DNA from: Deferribacteraceae bacterium UBA6799
GTDB lineage: Bacteria; Chrysiogenota; Deferribacteres; Deferribacterales; Geovibrionaceae
Assembly (NCBI GenBank): GCA_002452335.1
Contig: DKFJ01000011.1
Coordinates: forward strand, 20,477 to 84,476
Direction: 5' to 3'
DNA length: 64,000 nt
Part shown: one piece after another, positions 52,701 to 60,234 of the stretch
Numbering within the stretch: position 1 is the stretch's first letter
How the letters are laid out: the number at the start of each line of letters is the position of its first letter
Made by a program: the position numbers and the translations under genes
The notes under the pieces: generated by a model
Databases searched by the model: none
The model's input: only the letters and a program-made list of their open reading frames with translations
What the model was told of the DNA's origin: nothing

Positions 52701-54230
52701 ATGAAACGTCTAGTATCGATCAAAGCGTTCCTGACATTTGTTCTGGCGCTTATGTTCTGTATGCCGGCTTTCGCTGACAAAGTGTATAACACAGATTATG
52801 CCATCGTCGGCGGCGGCACCACAGGTCTCAGCTCAGCCGTTCAGGCACAGATGTTGGGCGCAAAAGTTGTTGTCCTTGAAAAACAGGCGATAACAGGCGG
52901 TACGGGAAACTTTGCCGAGGGAATCTTCGCGGCTGAATCAAGTGTTCAGCTCAGAATAGGTATTGACGTATCCAAGCAGTTCGCGTTCAAGACCATTATG
53001 GACTACAGCCACTGGCGTGCCAACGCCCCTCTGGTCAGCGCGTTTGTCAATAAATCAGCCGAAACTGTCGAATGGCTGAAACAATTCGGAATCAAATATG
53101 AATATGTGGGCGTGGGCGGCTTCGGCGGACCCCTTACATGGCACGTTATCGACTGGGTGGATGTGGACGGAAAACAATACCACCACGGCGAAGCTGTTAT
53201 GAAAGTTCTCACCAAGCAGTTTGTTGACGGCGGCGGTACTCTTCTGCTCAACACAGGTGCCACAGACCTTATCAAAAAAGACGGTAAGATAGTGGGTGTC
53301 GTGGGCGAGACAAAGGACGGCGAGAAAGTGACAGTAAACGCTAAGGCTGTTCTGATCGCTTCCGGCGGTTTTGCCAACAACAAAGAGATGGTGGCCAAAT
53401 ATTCCAGATACCCCGACATGGTCTTCATCGGTCAGATAGGCAAAATGGGCGACGGTATCAAAATGGCATGGAAAGCAGGCGCTGCCGAAGAGGGTGTTGA
53501 CGTAATGCAGTCATACCGCCCCGGTCTGGCAGGCTTCCACCCCGCGTCACAGATGATCGCGGCCGCTGTTCAGCCTTATCTGTTCGTAGACCCCAAAGGT
53601 CACAGATATACTGACGAATCCAACATCACAGAATGGCCCCAGTCAGGAAACGCTCTGGAGAGAATAGGCGGCACAGCTTACTCTATCTATGATGAGGACA
53701 CCAGACTGAAAGTGATCAACGAAGGTATTCAGATGCCTCTTGGCGAATGGGTTCTTCAGGGTACAAAACTTGTGAAGCTGGACGCAGAGTTCAATAAAGA
53801 ACTGGCCAGAAAGAACGGCAACGTTTTTAAATGCAACACCATAGCCGAAGTGGCAAAAGCCATCGGCGCCGATCCCAAAGTGCTGCAGGCGACAGTGGAC
53901 AGTGTGAATGAAGCGGCTGATATGCACGAAGACAAGCTGTTTCACAAATCTCCCCTGTATCTGCGCCACCTGAAAAAAGCTCCCTTCTATGTAACAAAAC
54001 TGCACCCCAGAGCGCTGGGTACACTGGGCGGTATCAAAATCAACGAGCACACAGAGGTCGTTGACGTTGACAATGAGGTTATCCCCGGTCTCTATGCGGG
54101 CGGTCTGGACGCCGGCGGTATGTACGGCGACAGCTATGACCTGAAACTGGGCGGCGGAACATTCGGTTTCGCTATCAACTCAGGACGTATAGCCGCTGAA
54201 AACGCAGTGAAATACATCGGAATTAAATAA
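52701..54230 (+). CDS. Periplasmic FAD-dependent reductase, fumarate reductase/FccA superfamily, substrate unknown
   Basis: 509 residues with a Sec signal ('LALMFCMPAFA'). FAD-binding 'YAIVGGGTTGLSSAVQA' and 'VLEKQAITGGTGN', capping domain, and C-terminal FAD site 'GLYAGGLDAGGMYGDSYDLKLGG' read in parts. The usual 'HGxNRLGG' of fumarate and urocanate reductases is replaced by 'YGDSYDLKLGGG', so the catalytic pocket differs. Works with the tetraheme cytochrome as a split flavocytochrome, reducing some unsaturated organic acid as a respiratory acceptor. Methacrylate-type reductases have the same two-gene plan; exact substrate is open. Confidence 0.9.
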   Translation: MKRLVSIKAFLTFVLALMFCMPAFADKVYNTDYAIVGGGTTGLSSAVQAQMLGAKVVVLEKQAITGGTGNFAEGIFAAESSVQLRIGIDVSKQFAFKTIMDYSHWRANAPLVSAFVNKSAETVEWLKQFGIKYEYVGVGGFGGPLTWHVIDWVDVDGKQYHHGEAVMKVLTKQFVDGGGTLLLNTGATDLIKKDGKIVGVVGETKDGEKVTVNAKAVLIASGGFANNKEMVAKYSRYPDMVFIGQIGKMGDGIKMAWKAGAAEEGVDVMQSYRPGLAGFHPASQMIAAAVQPYLFVDPKGHRYTDESNITEWPQSGNALERIGGTAYSIYDEDTRLKVINEGIQMPLGEWVLQGTKLVKLDAEFNKELARKNGNVFKCNTIAEVAKAIGADPKVLQATVDSVNEAADMHEDKLFHKSPLYLRHLKKAPFYVTKLHPRALGTLGGIKINEHTEVVDVDNEVIPGLYAGGLDAGGMYGDSYDLKLGGGTFGFAINSGRIAAENAVKYIGIK

Positions 54231-54239
54231 AGACATTCA

Positions 54240-54264
54240 GGGCGTCCGTTTAGGGCGGGCGCCC
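54240..54264 (+). other. Intercistronic hairpin (flavoprotein / porin)
   Basis: GGGCGTCC (54240-54247) pairs with GGGCGCCC (54257-54264) with one G-U; no T run follows, so it is more likely an mRNA stability element than a terminator. Confidence 0.5.
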
Positions 54265-54287
54265 CACAATTTCTGAGGGAGGAAAAG

Positions 54288-55529
54288 ATGAAAAGCAGAA
54301 TAGCTATTATAGCGGCGCTTGCTCTCAGCCTGACAACATCCGCCTTTGCGGCGACAAATGTCAAAGAGATGTTCACCGAAGGAACAGGACGTGGCGAGAT
54401 CAAGTTCATGGATTTCACCAGAGACTATGACACCGCCAATACTAAAAGAGACAGCGCTGTGGGCGGTCAGCTCTATTACAAGACAGCTCCCCTTTACGGA
54501 ATATCTTTCGGCGCGGCTTTTGCCACAACGAACAATATCGGCGACAATGACAGTGATTCTGTTTACGGTCTGCTGGGCAGAAACGACGACGGATCACATG
54601 AAAGCGTAACAAGGATGCAGGAATACTATATTCAGGGCGACTGGTTCAAAACACAGATAAAATACGGTGCTCAGGAAGTCAACACTCCCATGATGCACAC
54701 ACACCAGATCCGTCTGCTTCCCAGAAGCTACAAAGGTCTGTCTGTTGTGAATAACTCTGTCGAGAACCTGACTCTGTCAGCCTACTATTTAACCGACTCC
54801 ATCGGCTGGGCTGATGAAGATTTCGTATCCATATCAGATGCTGCCGCCTCCGGTCCCGCCGGAAGCGTTGATATAGACGACAACCCCTTCTATATCTTCG
54901 GCGCCAACTACAAACTGCCCGTGGCTTCAGTGAACAGCTCAGTTCAGGCATGGTACTACAATATGCCCGATGTTTTTAACGAGCAGTACTTTGACATATC
55001 CGTCAGCAAGGATTTCGGCGGTGTGACAGTATACACCAAACCGACCCTTCTTCTTCAGAGCTCACAGGGCGATGAAGATGCCGGAGATTTCAAGACCGAC
55101 CACTATGGTCTGAGTCTGGGCGCTAAATATTATGGTTTCGACCTGACAGGTTTCTACGCAAAAACAGGAGATGATGATCTTCTGGATAAATGGGGCGCCA
55201 GCATGGTAGTGATTCAGCAGGTTCTGAACTCATGCCGTGCGGAAGAGGACGTTTACGCTGCCAGACTTGCCTATGATTTCGGCAAACTGGGCGTGAAAGG
55301 TCTCAGCGCTTATGTATTCTACGCAAAATATGACACACCCGAAACAGGAAGCAACGCCTCCGCAGATATGGCAGAGACAGACTACAGCATCCAGTATGAC
55401 TTCGGCGGGGCTCTTCAGGGATTCGGTGTCAGAGCCAGATATGCCACAATTGATGTGGACGACGGCGATGACTATGACGACACCAGATTTTATGTGACAT
55501 ACAAATTCAGCTTCGGCGGAAAAAAGTGA
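54288..55529 (+). CDS. OprD-like outer-membrane porin
   Basis: 413 residues. Signal peptide 'LALSLTTSAFA'. Then alternating amphipathic strands with aromatic belts and acidic turns; N-terminal 'GEIKFMDFTRDYDTAN' and 'AVGGQLYYKTAPLYGISFGAAF' read in parts match OprD-family porins of epsilonproteobacterial type. C-terminus 'YVTYKFSFGGKK' is a terminal strand with two extra Lys. Located between the reductase and the MFS gene, so it probably admits the reductase substrate to the periplasm. Shine-Dalgarno AGGGAGG. Confidence 0.85.
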   Translation: MKSRIAIIAALALSLTTSAFAATNVKEMFTEGTGRGEIKFMDFTRDYDTANTKRDSAVGGQLYYKTAPLYGISFGAAFATTNNIGDNDSDSVYGLLGRNDDGSHESVTRMQEYYIQGDWFKTQIKYGAQEVNTPMMHTHQIRLLPRSYKGLSVVNNSVENLTLSAYYLTDSIGWADEDFVSISDAAASGPAGSVDIDDNPFYIFGANYKLPVASVNSSVQAWYYNMPDVFNEQYFDISVSKDFGGVTVYTKPTLLLQSSQGDEDAGDFKTDHYGLSLGAKYYGFDLTGFYAKTGDDDLLDKWGASMVVIQQVLNSCRAEEDVYAARLAYDFGKLGVKGLSAYVFYAKYDTPETGSNASADMAETDYSIQYDFGGALQGFGVRARYATIDVDDGDDYDDTRFYVTYKFSFGGKK

Positions 55530-55590
55530 TCTAAGGTTCTTCAGGTGGCAACCATTTAATACTCCTGTGGGTAAACCTGACACAACCTGT

Positions 55591-55630
55591 CAGCGTACAC
55601 CGGCGGACCCCGTAACCGCCGGTGACGCTG
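55591..55630 (+). terminator. Strong hairpin between porin and MFS genes (attenuator candidate)
   Basis: CAGCGT-A-CACCGGCGG pairs with CCGCCGGTG-ACGCTG, 15 bp with one bulged A, followed by ATATTTT. It should stop most transcripts after the porin, making the MFS gene weakly expressed. Confidence 0.65.
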
Positions 55631-55650
55631 ATATTTTAAGAGGGGCTTTT

Positions 55651-56826
55651 ATGCGGACGGATAACAGTTTAAAGATATTGTTCTTTATAAATTTCGCTGT
55701 TTCGCTCGGTTTTGCCGTGTCGGACGCTTATTTCTCCGTCTATGTAACGGGTCTCGGAGCCAGAGGGCTCATGTTTGCCTCCGCCATAGGGCTTTATGCC
55801 GCGGCAAAGATACTCTTCTGCCCGCTGGCGGGCATGCTGGGCGACAGGCTGGGCAGCAGAAGGCTTATAATATTCAGCATCACGCTTTACTCGCTGATTG
55901 CATTTCTATATATGCAGTCTAACAACCTCCTTATAGTAACTGCTCTGCGGACAGCTCAGGGTCTAAGCACCGCAATCTTTCGCCCTGTTCTCCTGTCTGC
56001 CGCGGGGAGCGCCGCTCCCCGTGGACGCAGGGCATCCTCATTGGGAGGGTTCGACATCTCTTTTTACTCCGCAGCCGCTCTCGGTCCGCTTATGGGCGGG
56101 CTGGTAAAAGATCATTTCGGCTTCACCGGACTGTTCATGGTGCTCTTCGTGCTGTGTCTCAGCGCTCTTGCGGCCGCCATGTTTCTTCCGTCCGGCACAC
56201 GGAGCAGAGGTATAGCCGAGAATGGGGCTCCGATGAAAGACATCGCCGGAAACCCGGTCATAGCCTCACTTCTTTTTTTTATATTCGGCAGAGCCTATAC
56301 CATAGCCACCATGTGCGTTTTCCTGCCGGTATTCATGGAGAGCCGGATGGGCGCCACAGGGTTTCAGACGGGCATCGTTCTTTCGTCCACCACCCTCAGT
56401 ATGATACTGTTTCTGCGCCCCATGGGCAGGCTGGCGGACAGATTATCCAGAAAGGTGATGGTTGTCGGCGGCGGGATATACGCCTCCGCTCTGGTCTTTC
56501 TGGCGGCTGATACTGGCAGTTTTTACGGTATGCTTTTTCTGTGCGTCTGCGCCGGAATCTTCGGCGCTGTGTCTCAGCCTGCCAGTTCGTCACTGCTGGT
56601 GGAAGAGGGAGAGAGGCTGGGGCTGGGCAGAACAGCCGGGCTGTTCAACAGCGTGATGAATCTCGGCTTCACAGCCGCTTCGTTCATCGGCGCTCTCATC
56701 CTGTCCGCTCTGGATATCAGGGTGGTCTTTTATACAGCGGGGGTTGTGGGCATGGTCTCTGTGCTGGCGTGTCTGGTCCTGATTTCGGTTGTTCCTTCCG
56801 CCGAAGCGGATATTAAAACAATCTGA
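55651..56826 (+). CDS. Major facilitator superfamily transporter
   Basis: 391 residues from ATG 55651, with AGAGGGG upstream; the in-frame upstream stretch runs through the hairpin and is rejected. Twelve hydrophobic segments; MFS motif A-like 'GMLGDRLGSRR' after helix 2 and 'GRLADRLSRKVM' after helix 8. Polyol/drug antiporter-like. At the end of the reductase cluster it may import a substrate or export the reduced product. Substrate unproven. Confidence 0.88.
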   Translation: MRTDNSLKILFFINFAVSLGFAVSDAYFSVYVTGLGARGLMFASAIGLYAAAKILFCPLAGMLGDRLGSRRLIIFSITLYSLIAFLYMQSNNLLIVTALRTAQGLSTAIFRPVLLSAAGSAAPRGRRASSLGGFDISFYSAAALGPLMGGLVKDHFGFTGLFMVLFVLCLSALAAAMFLPSGTRSRGIAENGAPMKDIAGNPVIASLLFFIFGRAYTIATMCVFLPVFMESRMGATGFQTGIVLSSTTLSMILFLRPMGRLADRLSRKVMVVGGGIYASALVFLAADTGSFYGMLFLCVCAGIFGAVSQPASSSLLVEEGERLGLGRTAGLFNSVMNLGFTAASFIGALILSALDIRVVFYTAGVVGMVSVLACLVLISVVPSAEADIKTI

Positions 56827-56895
56827 CAAACTCCATATCTTTTTCTGATAAAACAGCGCTAAATTAATAAAAAAATACTAGGTACAGGTGTTTTT

Positions 56896-57003
56896 ATGAC
56901 ACTTTTAGCTGTTTTAGCGGTTTCTGCTTATGCTGTTTACAGATGCTCCGGCATAGCCGTGAGACTCTTTGAAGAGATAGCGGAAACAGTAAAAGTTATT
57001 TAG
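56896..57003 (+). CDS. Possible 35-residue hydrophobic small protein
   Basis: ATG 56896 with AGGTG about 8 nt upstream; 35 codons starting 'MTLLAVLAVSAYAVYRCSG', a short membrane-like helix followed by a charged amphipathic tail. Nothing else occupies 56827-57051. No homology is known to me, so it may be chance; position just upstream of a cobalamin riboswitch leader is notable. Confidence 0.3.
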   Translation: MTLLAVLAVSAYAVYRCSGIAVRLFEEIAETVKVI

Positions 57004-57051
57004 CCCGCCTTTTCAGTCGCTTAGCATTTTCTGACGTTATTCGTCCGAAAT

Positions 57052-57226
57052 GTTGGTTGACATCCTTGTCTGTTACCTGCAAAATACGAAAGAAGGAATC
57101 AGGGAAGTCCGGTTGAATTCCGGCGCTGCCCCCGCAACTGTAATCCTGACGAAAGCCCCCACACGGTCACTGTGAGAATGGGAAGACCGGGCAAGTAGAA
57201 TGATGGAGAGCCAGGATACCTGACCT
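57052..57226 (+). ncRNA. Cobalamin (adenosylcobalamin-type) riboswitch upstream of nrdD
   Basis: The conserved core is visible: 'AGGGAAGTCCGGTTGAATTCCGG', 'CTGCCCCCGCAACTGTAA' , 'GGGAAGACCGGGCAAGTAG' (each read in parts) and the B12 box 'AGCCAGGATACCTGACC' at 57208-57225. A P2-like stem TCCTT/AAGGA (57063-57067 with 57093-57097) supports the 5' limit. When cobalamin binds, expression of the downstream class III RNR should fall. Known B12 elements control B12-independent isoenzymes in this way. Confidence 0.95.
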
Positions 57227-57244
57227 TTAATTTAACCAGCGGAG

Positions 57245-57288
57245 GGATGGATGATCTTTATCATTCCATAAATCATCATCTTTTTTAC
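57245..57288 (+). terminator. Riboswitch expression platform (terminator-like hairpin)
   Basis: GATGAT (57250-57255) can pair with ATCATC (57272-57277), followed by ATCTTTTTT; an alternative ATGGATGAT/ATCATTCCAT stem overlaps it. Consistent with switching between two structures before the nrdD ribosome site AAGGAGG. Confidence 0.6.
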
Positions 57289-57342
57289 AATCTAATATTT
57301 TGACCCTCTCGCTGCGTTCATTTTTAAGGAGGTAGACTTTTT

Positions 57343-59394
57343 ATGATAGAAAAAGTCAGCAAACGTGACGGTAGATTTGTGCCGTTTGACCATGAAAGAA
57401 TATCCAACGCCATCTATAAGGCCGCTAAGGCCGTTGGCGGTACTGACAGAAACATTTCCGCCATGCTTTCCATCAAGGTCTGCAGAGCGCTCACAGACAA
57501 ATACGGCGTATATGGATCGGTATCTGTGGAAGAGATTCAGGACGAGGTGGAAAAGGTTCTGATAGAGAACGGACACGCCAAAACCGCCAAAGCATACATT
57601 CTGTACCGCAGCCATAGAGCCCAGATGAGAGATTTCAGAGAGGCTTTCGAAGGGCTGGAATCCATAGTGGAGGAGTATCTGGGCGGGAGCGACTGGAGGG
57701 TGAGCGAGAACAGCAACACCACATACGCTCTTCAGGGACTGAACAACTATATATCATCTAAGATAACTGCGAAATACTGGCTGAACAGAATATATCCGGA
57801 AAACGTGCAGACAGCGCACAATTCGGGCAGTTTTCACATCCACGACCTCGGTCTGCTGGCTGTATATTGCTGCGGATGGGATCTGAAAGATCTCCTCACC
57901 AGAGGTTTCGGGGGCGTCCACGGCAAGGTGGAGAGCAGACCGCCGAAACATTTCCGTTCGGCGCTGGGACAGATAGTCAATTTCTTTTATACATTGCAGG
58001 GAGAGGCTGCGGGCGCTCAGGCGTTTTCCAACTTCGATACACTGCTCGCCCCTTTCATTGCCTATGACAAGCTGAGCTACGCTGATGTGAAACAGGCTCT
58101 TCAGGAGTTCATATTCAACCTGAACGTGCCGACCAGAGTCGGTTTTCAGACACCTTTCACCAACCTGACCATGGATCTGTACGTTCCTTCCGCCTTCCGT
58201 GACGAGGCGGTGGTGATAGGCGGAGAGCTGATGGACAGGTCTTATAAGGAGTTTCAGGAGGAGCTGTTCATATTCAACCGCGCCTTCTTCGAGGTGATGA
58301 TGGAGGGGGACGCCAAGGGCAGGGTCTTCACATTTCCCATCCCCACATACAATATAGACAAACAGTTCGACTGGAACAGACCCATCGTGGACGAGCTGAT
58401 GAAGATGACAGCCAAATACGGCACGCCATATTTCGCTAACTTCGTGAACAGCGACATGAGTCCTGACGACGCCAGAAGCATGTGCTGCCGTCTGCGTCTG
58501 GATAACAGAGAGCTGAAAAAACGGGGCGGCGGGCTCTTCGGCGCAAATCCGCTGACAGGCTCCATCGGCGTGGTGACCATCAACCTGCCGAGGCTCGGCT
58601 ATCAGTCGGCGAGCGAGGATGATTTTTTCAGCAGACTGTCGGAACTGATGGAGCTCGCCCGTGAGGCTCTGCGCATCAAACGAAAATCGCTGGAAAAACT
58701 GACCCACAACGGACTCTATCCTTACTCCAGACACTATCTGGACAGCATATATGACAGGTTCGGGCAGTATTGGAAAAACCATTTCAACACCATAGGAATA
58801 ATAGGCATGAACGAGTGCCTGCTGAATTTCATGGGAATAGACATCATGCACGAAGACGGGCTGGATTTCTCGGAAAAAGTGCTGAATTTCATGCGTGAGA
58901 AGCTGGCGGATTTTCAGAATGAGGACGACATGCTCTACAATCTGGAGGCGACACCGGCAGAAGGCACTTCCTATCGTCTGGCGAAGAAGGATGTGAAGGA
59001 CTGCCCCGGCATAGTCACATCCGGATCAGAAGCGAGACCCTACTACACCAACTCCACCCAGATTCCGGTGGAGCAGACCAGAGACCTTTTCCATGCTCTG
59101 AGCCATCAGGACAGGCTTCAGCCGCTGTATACTGGCGGAACTGTCTTCCACGTTTTTCTGGGGGAATCCATAGCGGATACTTCCACCGTGGCGAAACTGC
59201 TGGAGAAGATCACCTCTGAGTACACCATGCCGTATATCACCATCACGCCGACATTCTCCGTGTGTCCCATCCACGGATACATCAGGGGCGAGCACCCTTC
59301 GTGCCCTCTGTGCGAGTCGGAAAAGAAATCAGAGATCACCCGCCGCATAGAAGAACTGGCGGATGAAATAGAGACGGAGGCAGCTAATGGATAA
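57343..59394 (+). CDS. nrdD: Anaerobic (class III) ribonucleoside-triphosphate reductase, large polypeptide lacking the glycyl-radical segment
   Basis: 683 residues. N-terminal ATP-cone (about 1-95, 'KVSKRDGRFVPFDHERISNAI' read in parts), then the ten-stranded barrel with finger-loop Cys381/Cys382 in 'SMCCRLRLDNRE' and 'GGGLFGANPLTGSIGVV'. C-terminal zinc site C641-P-I-H644 and C654-P-L-C657. The protein then continues as a charged helix and stops, without the RxxGY glycyl-radical loop that normally follows the zinc site; that loop is in the next gene. Makes dNTPs anaerobically. Controlled by the upstream cobalamin riboswitch. Confidence 0.95.
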   Translation: MIEKVSKRDGRFVPFDHERISNAIYKAAKAVGGTDRNISAMLSIKVCRALTDKYGVYGSVSVEEIQDEVEKVLIENGHAKTAKAYILYRSHRAQMRDFREAFEGLESIVEEYLGGSDWRVSENSNTTYALQGLNNYISSKITAKYWLNRIYPENVQTAHNSGSFHIHDLGLLAVYCCGWDLKDLLTRGFGGVHGKVESRPPKHFRSALGQIVNFFYTLQGEAAGAQAFSNFDTLLAPFIAYDKLSYADVKQALQEFIFNLNVPTRVGFQTPFTNLTMDLYVPSAFRDEAVVIGGELMDRSYKEFQEELFIFNRAFFEVMMEGDAKGRVFTFPIPTYNIDKQFDWNRPIVDELMKMTAKYGTPYFANFVNSDMSPDDARSMCCRLRLDNRELKKRGGGLFGANPLTGSIGVVTINLPRLGYQSASEDDFFSRLSELMELAREALRIKRKSLEKLTHNGLYPYSRHYLDSIYDRFGQYWKNHFNTIGIIGMNECLLNFMGIDIMHEDGLDFSEKVLNFMREKLADFQNEDDMLYNLEATPAEGTSYRLAKKDVKDCPGIVTSGSEARPYYTNSTQIPVEQTRDLFHALSHQDRLQPLYTGGTVFHVFLGESIADTSTVAKLLEKITSEYTMPYITITPTFSVCPIHGYIRGEHPSCPLCESEKKSEITRRIEELADEIETEAANG

Positions 59395-59554
59395 GCAGAC
59401 AGAACTGAACAGACTTCAGCAGGAGCTGAAAGACGTAAAGGGAACAGATTGTGACGTCTACAGCAGAGTTGTAGGCTATCACAGCCCCACCAAACAATGG
59501 AACGAGGGGAAAAAAGAGGAATTTAAAAACAGAGAGACATTTCAGGTGAAATAA
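59387..59554 (+). CDS. Separate glycyl-radical domain of class III RNR (55 residues)
   Basis: Starts at ATG 59387, overlapping the nrdD stop by 8 bp, with a perfect GGAGG (59376-59380) 6 nt upstream; its stop overlaps the nrdG start (TAATG). Residues 1-22 are a charged helix; residues 23-52 carry 'DVYSRVVGY' with the radical Gly at 30, then 'QWNEGKKEEFKNRETF', the standard NrdD C-terminus. So the radical-bearing loop is made as its own polypeptide and must dock onto NrdD, where NrdG activates it. The frame is +1 relative to nrdD. Its own ribosome site and extra helix argue against a sequencing error. Confidence 0.9.
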   Translation: MDKQTELNRLQQELKDVKGTDCDVYSRVVGYHSPTKQWNEGKKEEFKNRETFQVK

Positions 59555-60234
59555 TGAGCAACTATGACTTTTATGTGGCGGATTTTCAGCATGTCAGCCT
59601 TATGGAGTATCCCGGCAAGATCTCATCCATCGTGTTTACTCATGGATGCTCCTTAAGATGCCGATACTGCCACAACCCCGAACTGGTGACAGGACGGGAA
59701 AAAGTCAGCAGACTTCAGGATTTTCTGGAATATCTGTCGGGCAAGGATATAGAGGCTGTCGCCGTCACAGGCGGCGAGCCTCTGCTCGCCCGTAATCTCG
59801 CCGATTTTCTGACGGATATGAAAGAGCGTGGAATGTATGTAAAGCTGGATACCAACGGCTTTTCGGTGAAACAGCTGGAGCGGGTCTGCTCAGCCGGGCT
59901 TATTGACTATGCCGCTGTGGATCTGAAAGCCTTTTCTCAGAACAGTCTGAAGAAGATAACCAGAACAGAAGCCGATATTAATGATTTTTATACGACACTG
60001 GCGGTGCTTGATAGATATAACGTTCCGTTCGAGGTGCGCCACACCCTGTGGGAAGTGCCTTCTGAGGCGGATGTTGCTTCTTTTGCCGGCAGAGCGCCTG
60101 ACTGTCTGTTCTTTTTGCAGAGGATCAGAAACGCTAAGATGCTGGATAAGACTTTTGACGTGTCCGGTCTGGATGATCTGAAGGCGGAAGAGATTTTTAA
60201 GAAATATATCAGAAATTTCAGCGTCAGAGGTTAG
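59554..60234 (+). CDS. nrdG: Anaerobic RNR-activating protein (radical SAM glycyl-radical activase)
   Basis: 226 residues. Radical-SAM cluster Cys32-x3-Cys36-x2-Cys39 (CSLRCRYCHNP), SAM site 'VTGGEPLL' and 'LDTNGF'. Abstracts hydrogen from the glycine of the small protein encoded just upstream. Longer than E. coli NrdG (154) and like the archaeal/deltaproteobacterial NrdG2 type. The start overlaps the small gene's stop, so the three are translationally coupled. Converges with dgt; 3' ends overlap by 4 bp. Confidence 0.93.
   Translation: MSNYDFYVADFQHVSLMEYPGKISSIVFTHGCSLRCRYCHNPELVTGREKVSRLQDFLEYLSGKDIEAVAVTGGEPLLARNLADFLTDMKERGMYVKLDTNGFSVKQLERVCSAGLIDYAAVDLKAFSQNSLKKITRTEADINDFYTTLAVLDRYNVPFEVRHTLWEVPSEADVASFAGRAPDCLFFLQRIRNAKMLDKTFDVSGLDDLKAEEIFKKYIRNFSVRG

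Noticed and set aside
57057..57085. TTGACA-N17-CAAAAT as the nrdD promoter
   Set aside because: It lies within the 5' strand of the riboswitch (P2 stem TCCTT/AAGGA), so the transcript must start further upstream; no clear promoter was found there.
57754..58851. 365-codon open frame antisense to nrdD
   Set aside because: Shadow frame; translation has no recognisable fold and nrdD is complete through this stretch.
59380..59400. Simple sequencing frameshift splitting nrdD
   Set aside because: The second frame has its own GGAGG-N6-ATG and an extra N-terminal helix that ordinary NrdD lacks, and its stop overlaps nrdG; a frameshift would not create these. Not fully excluded without reads.
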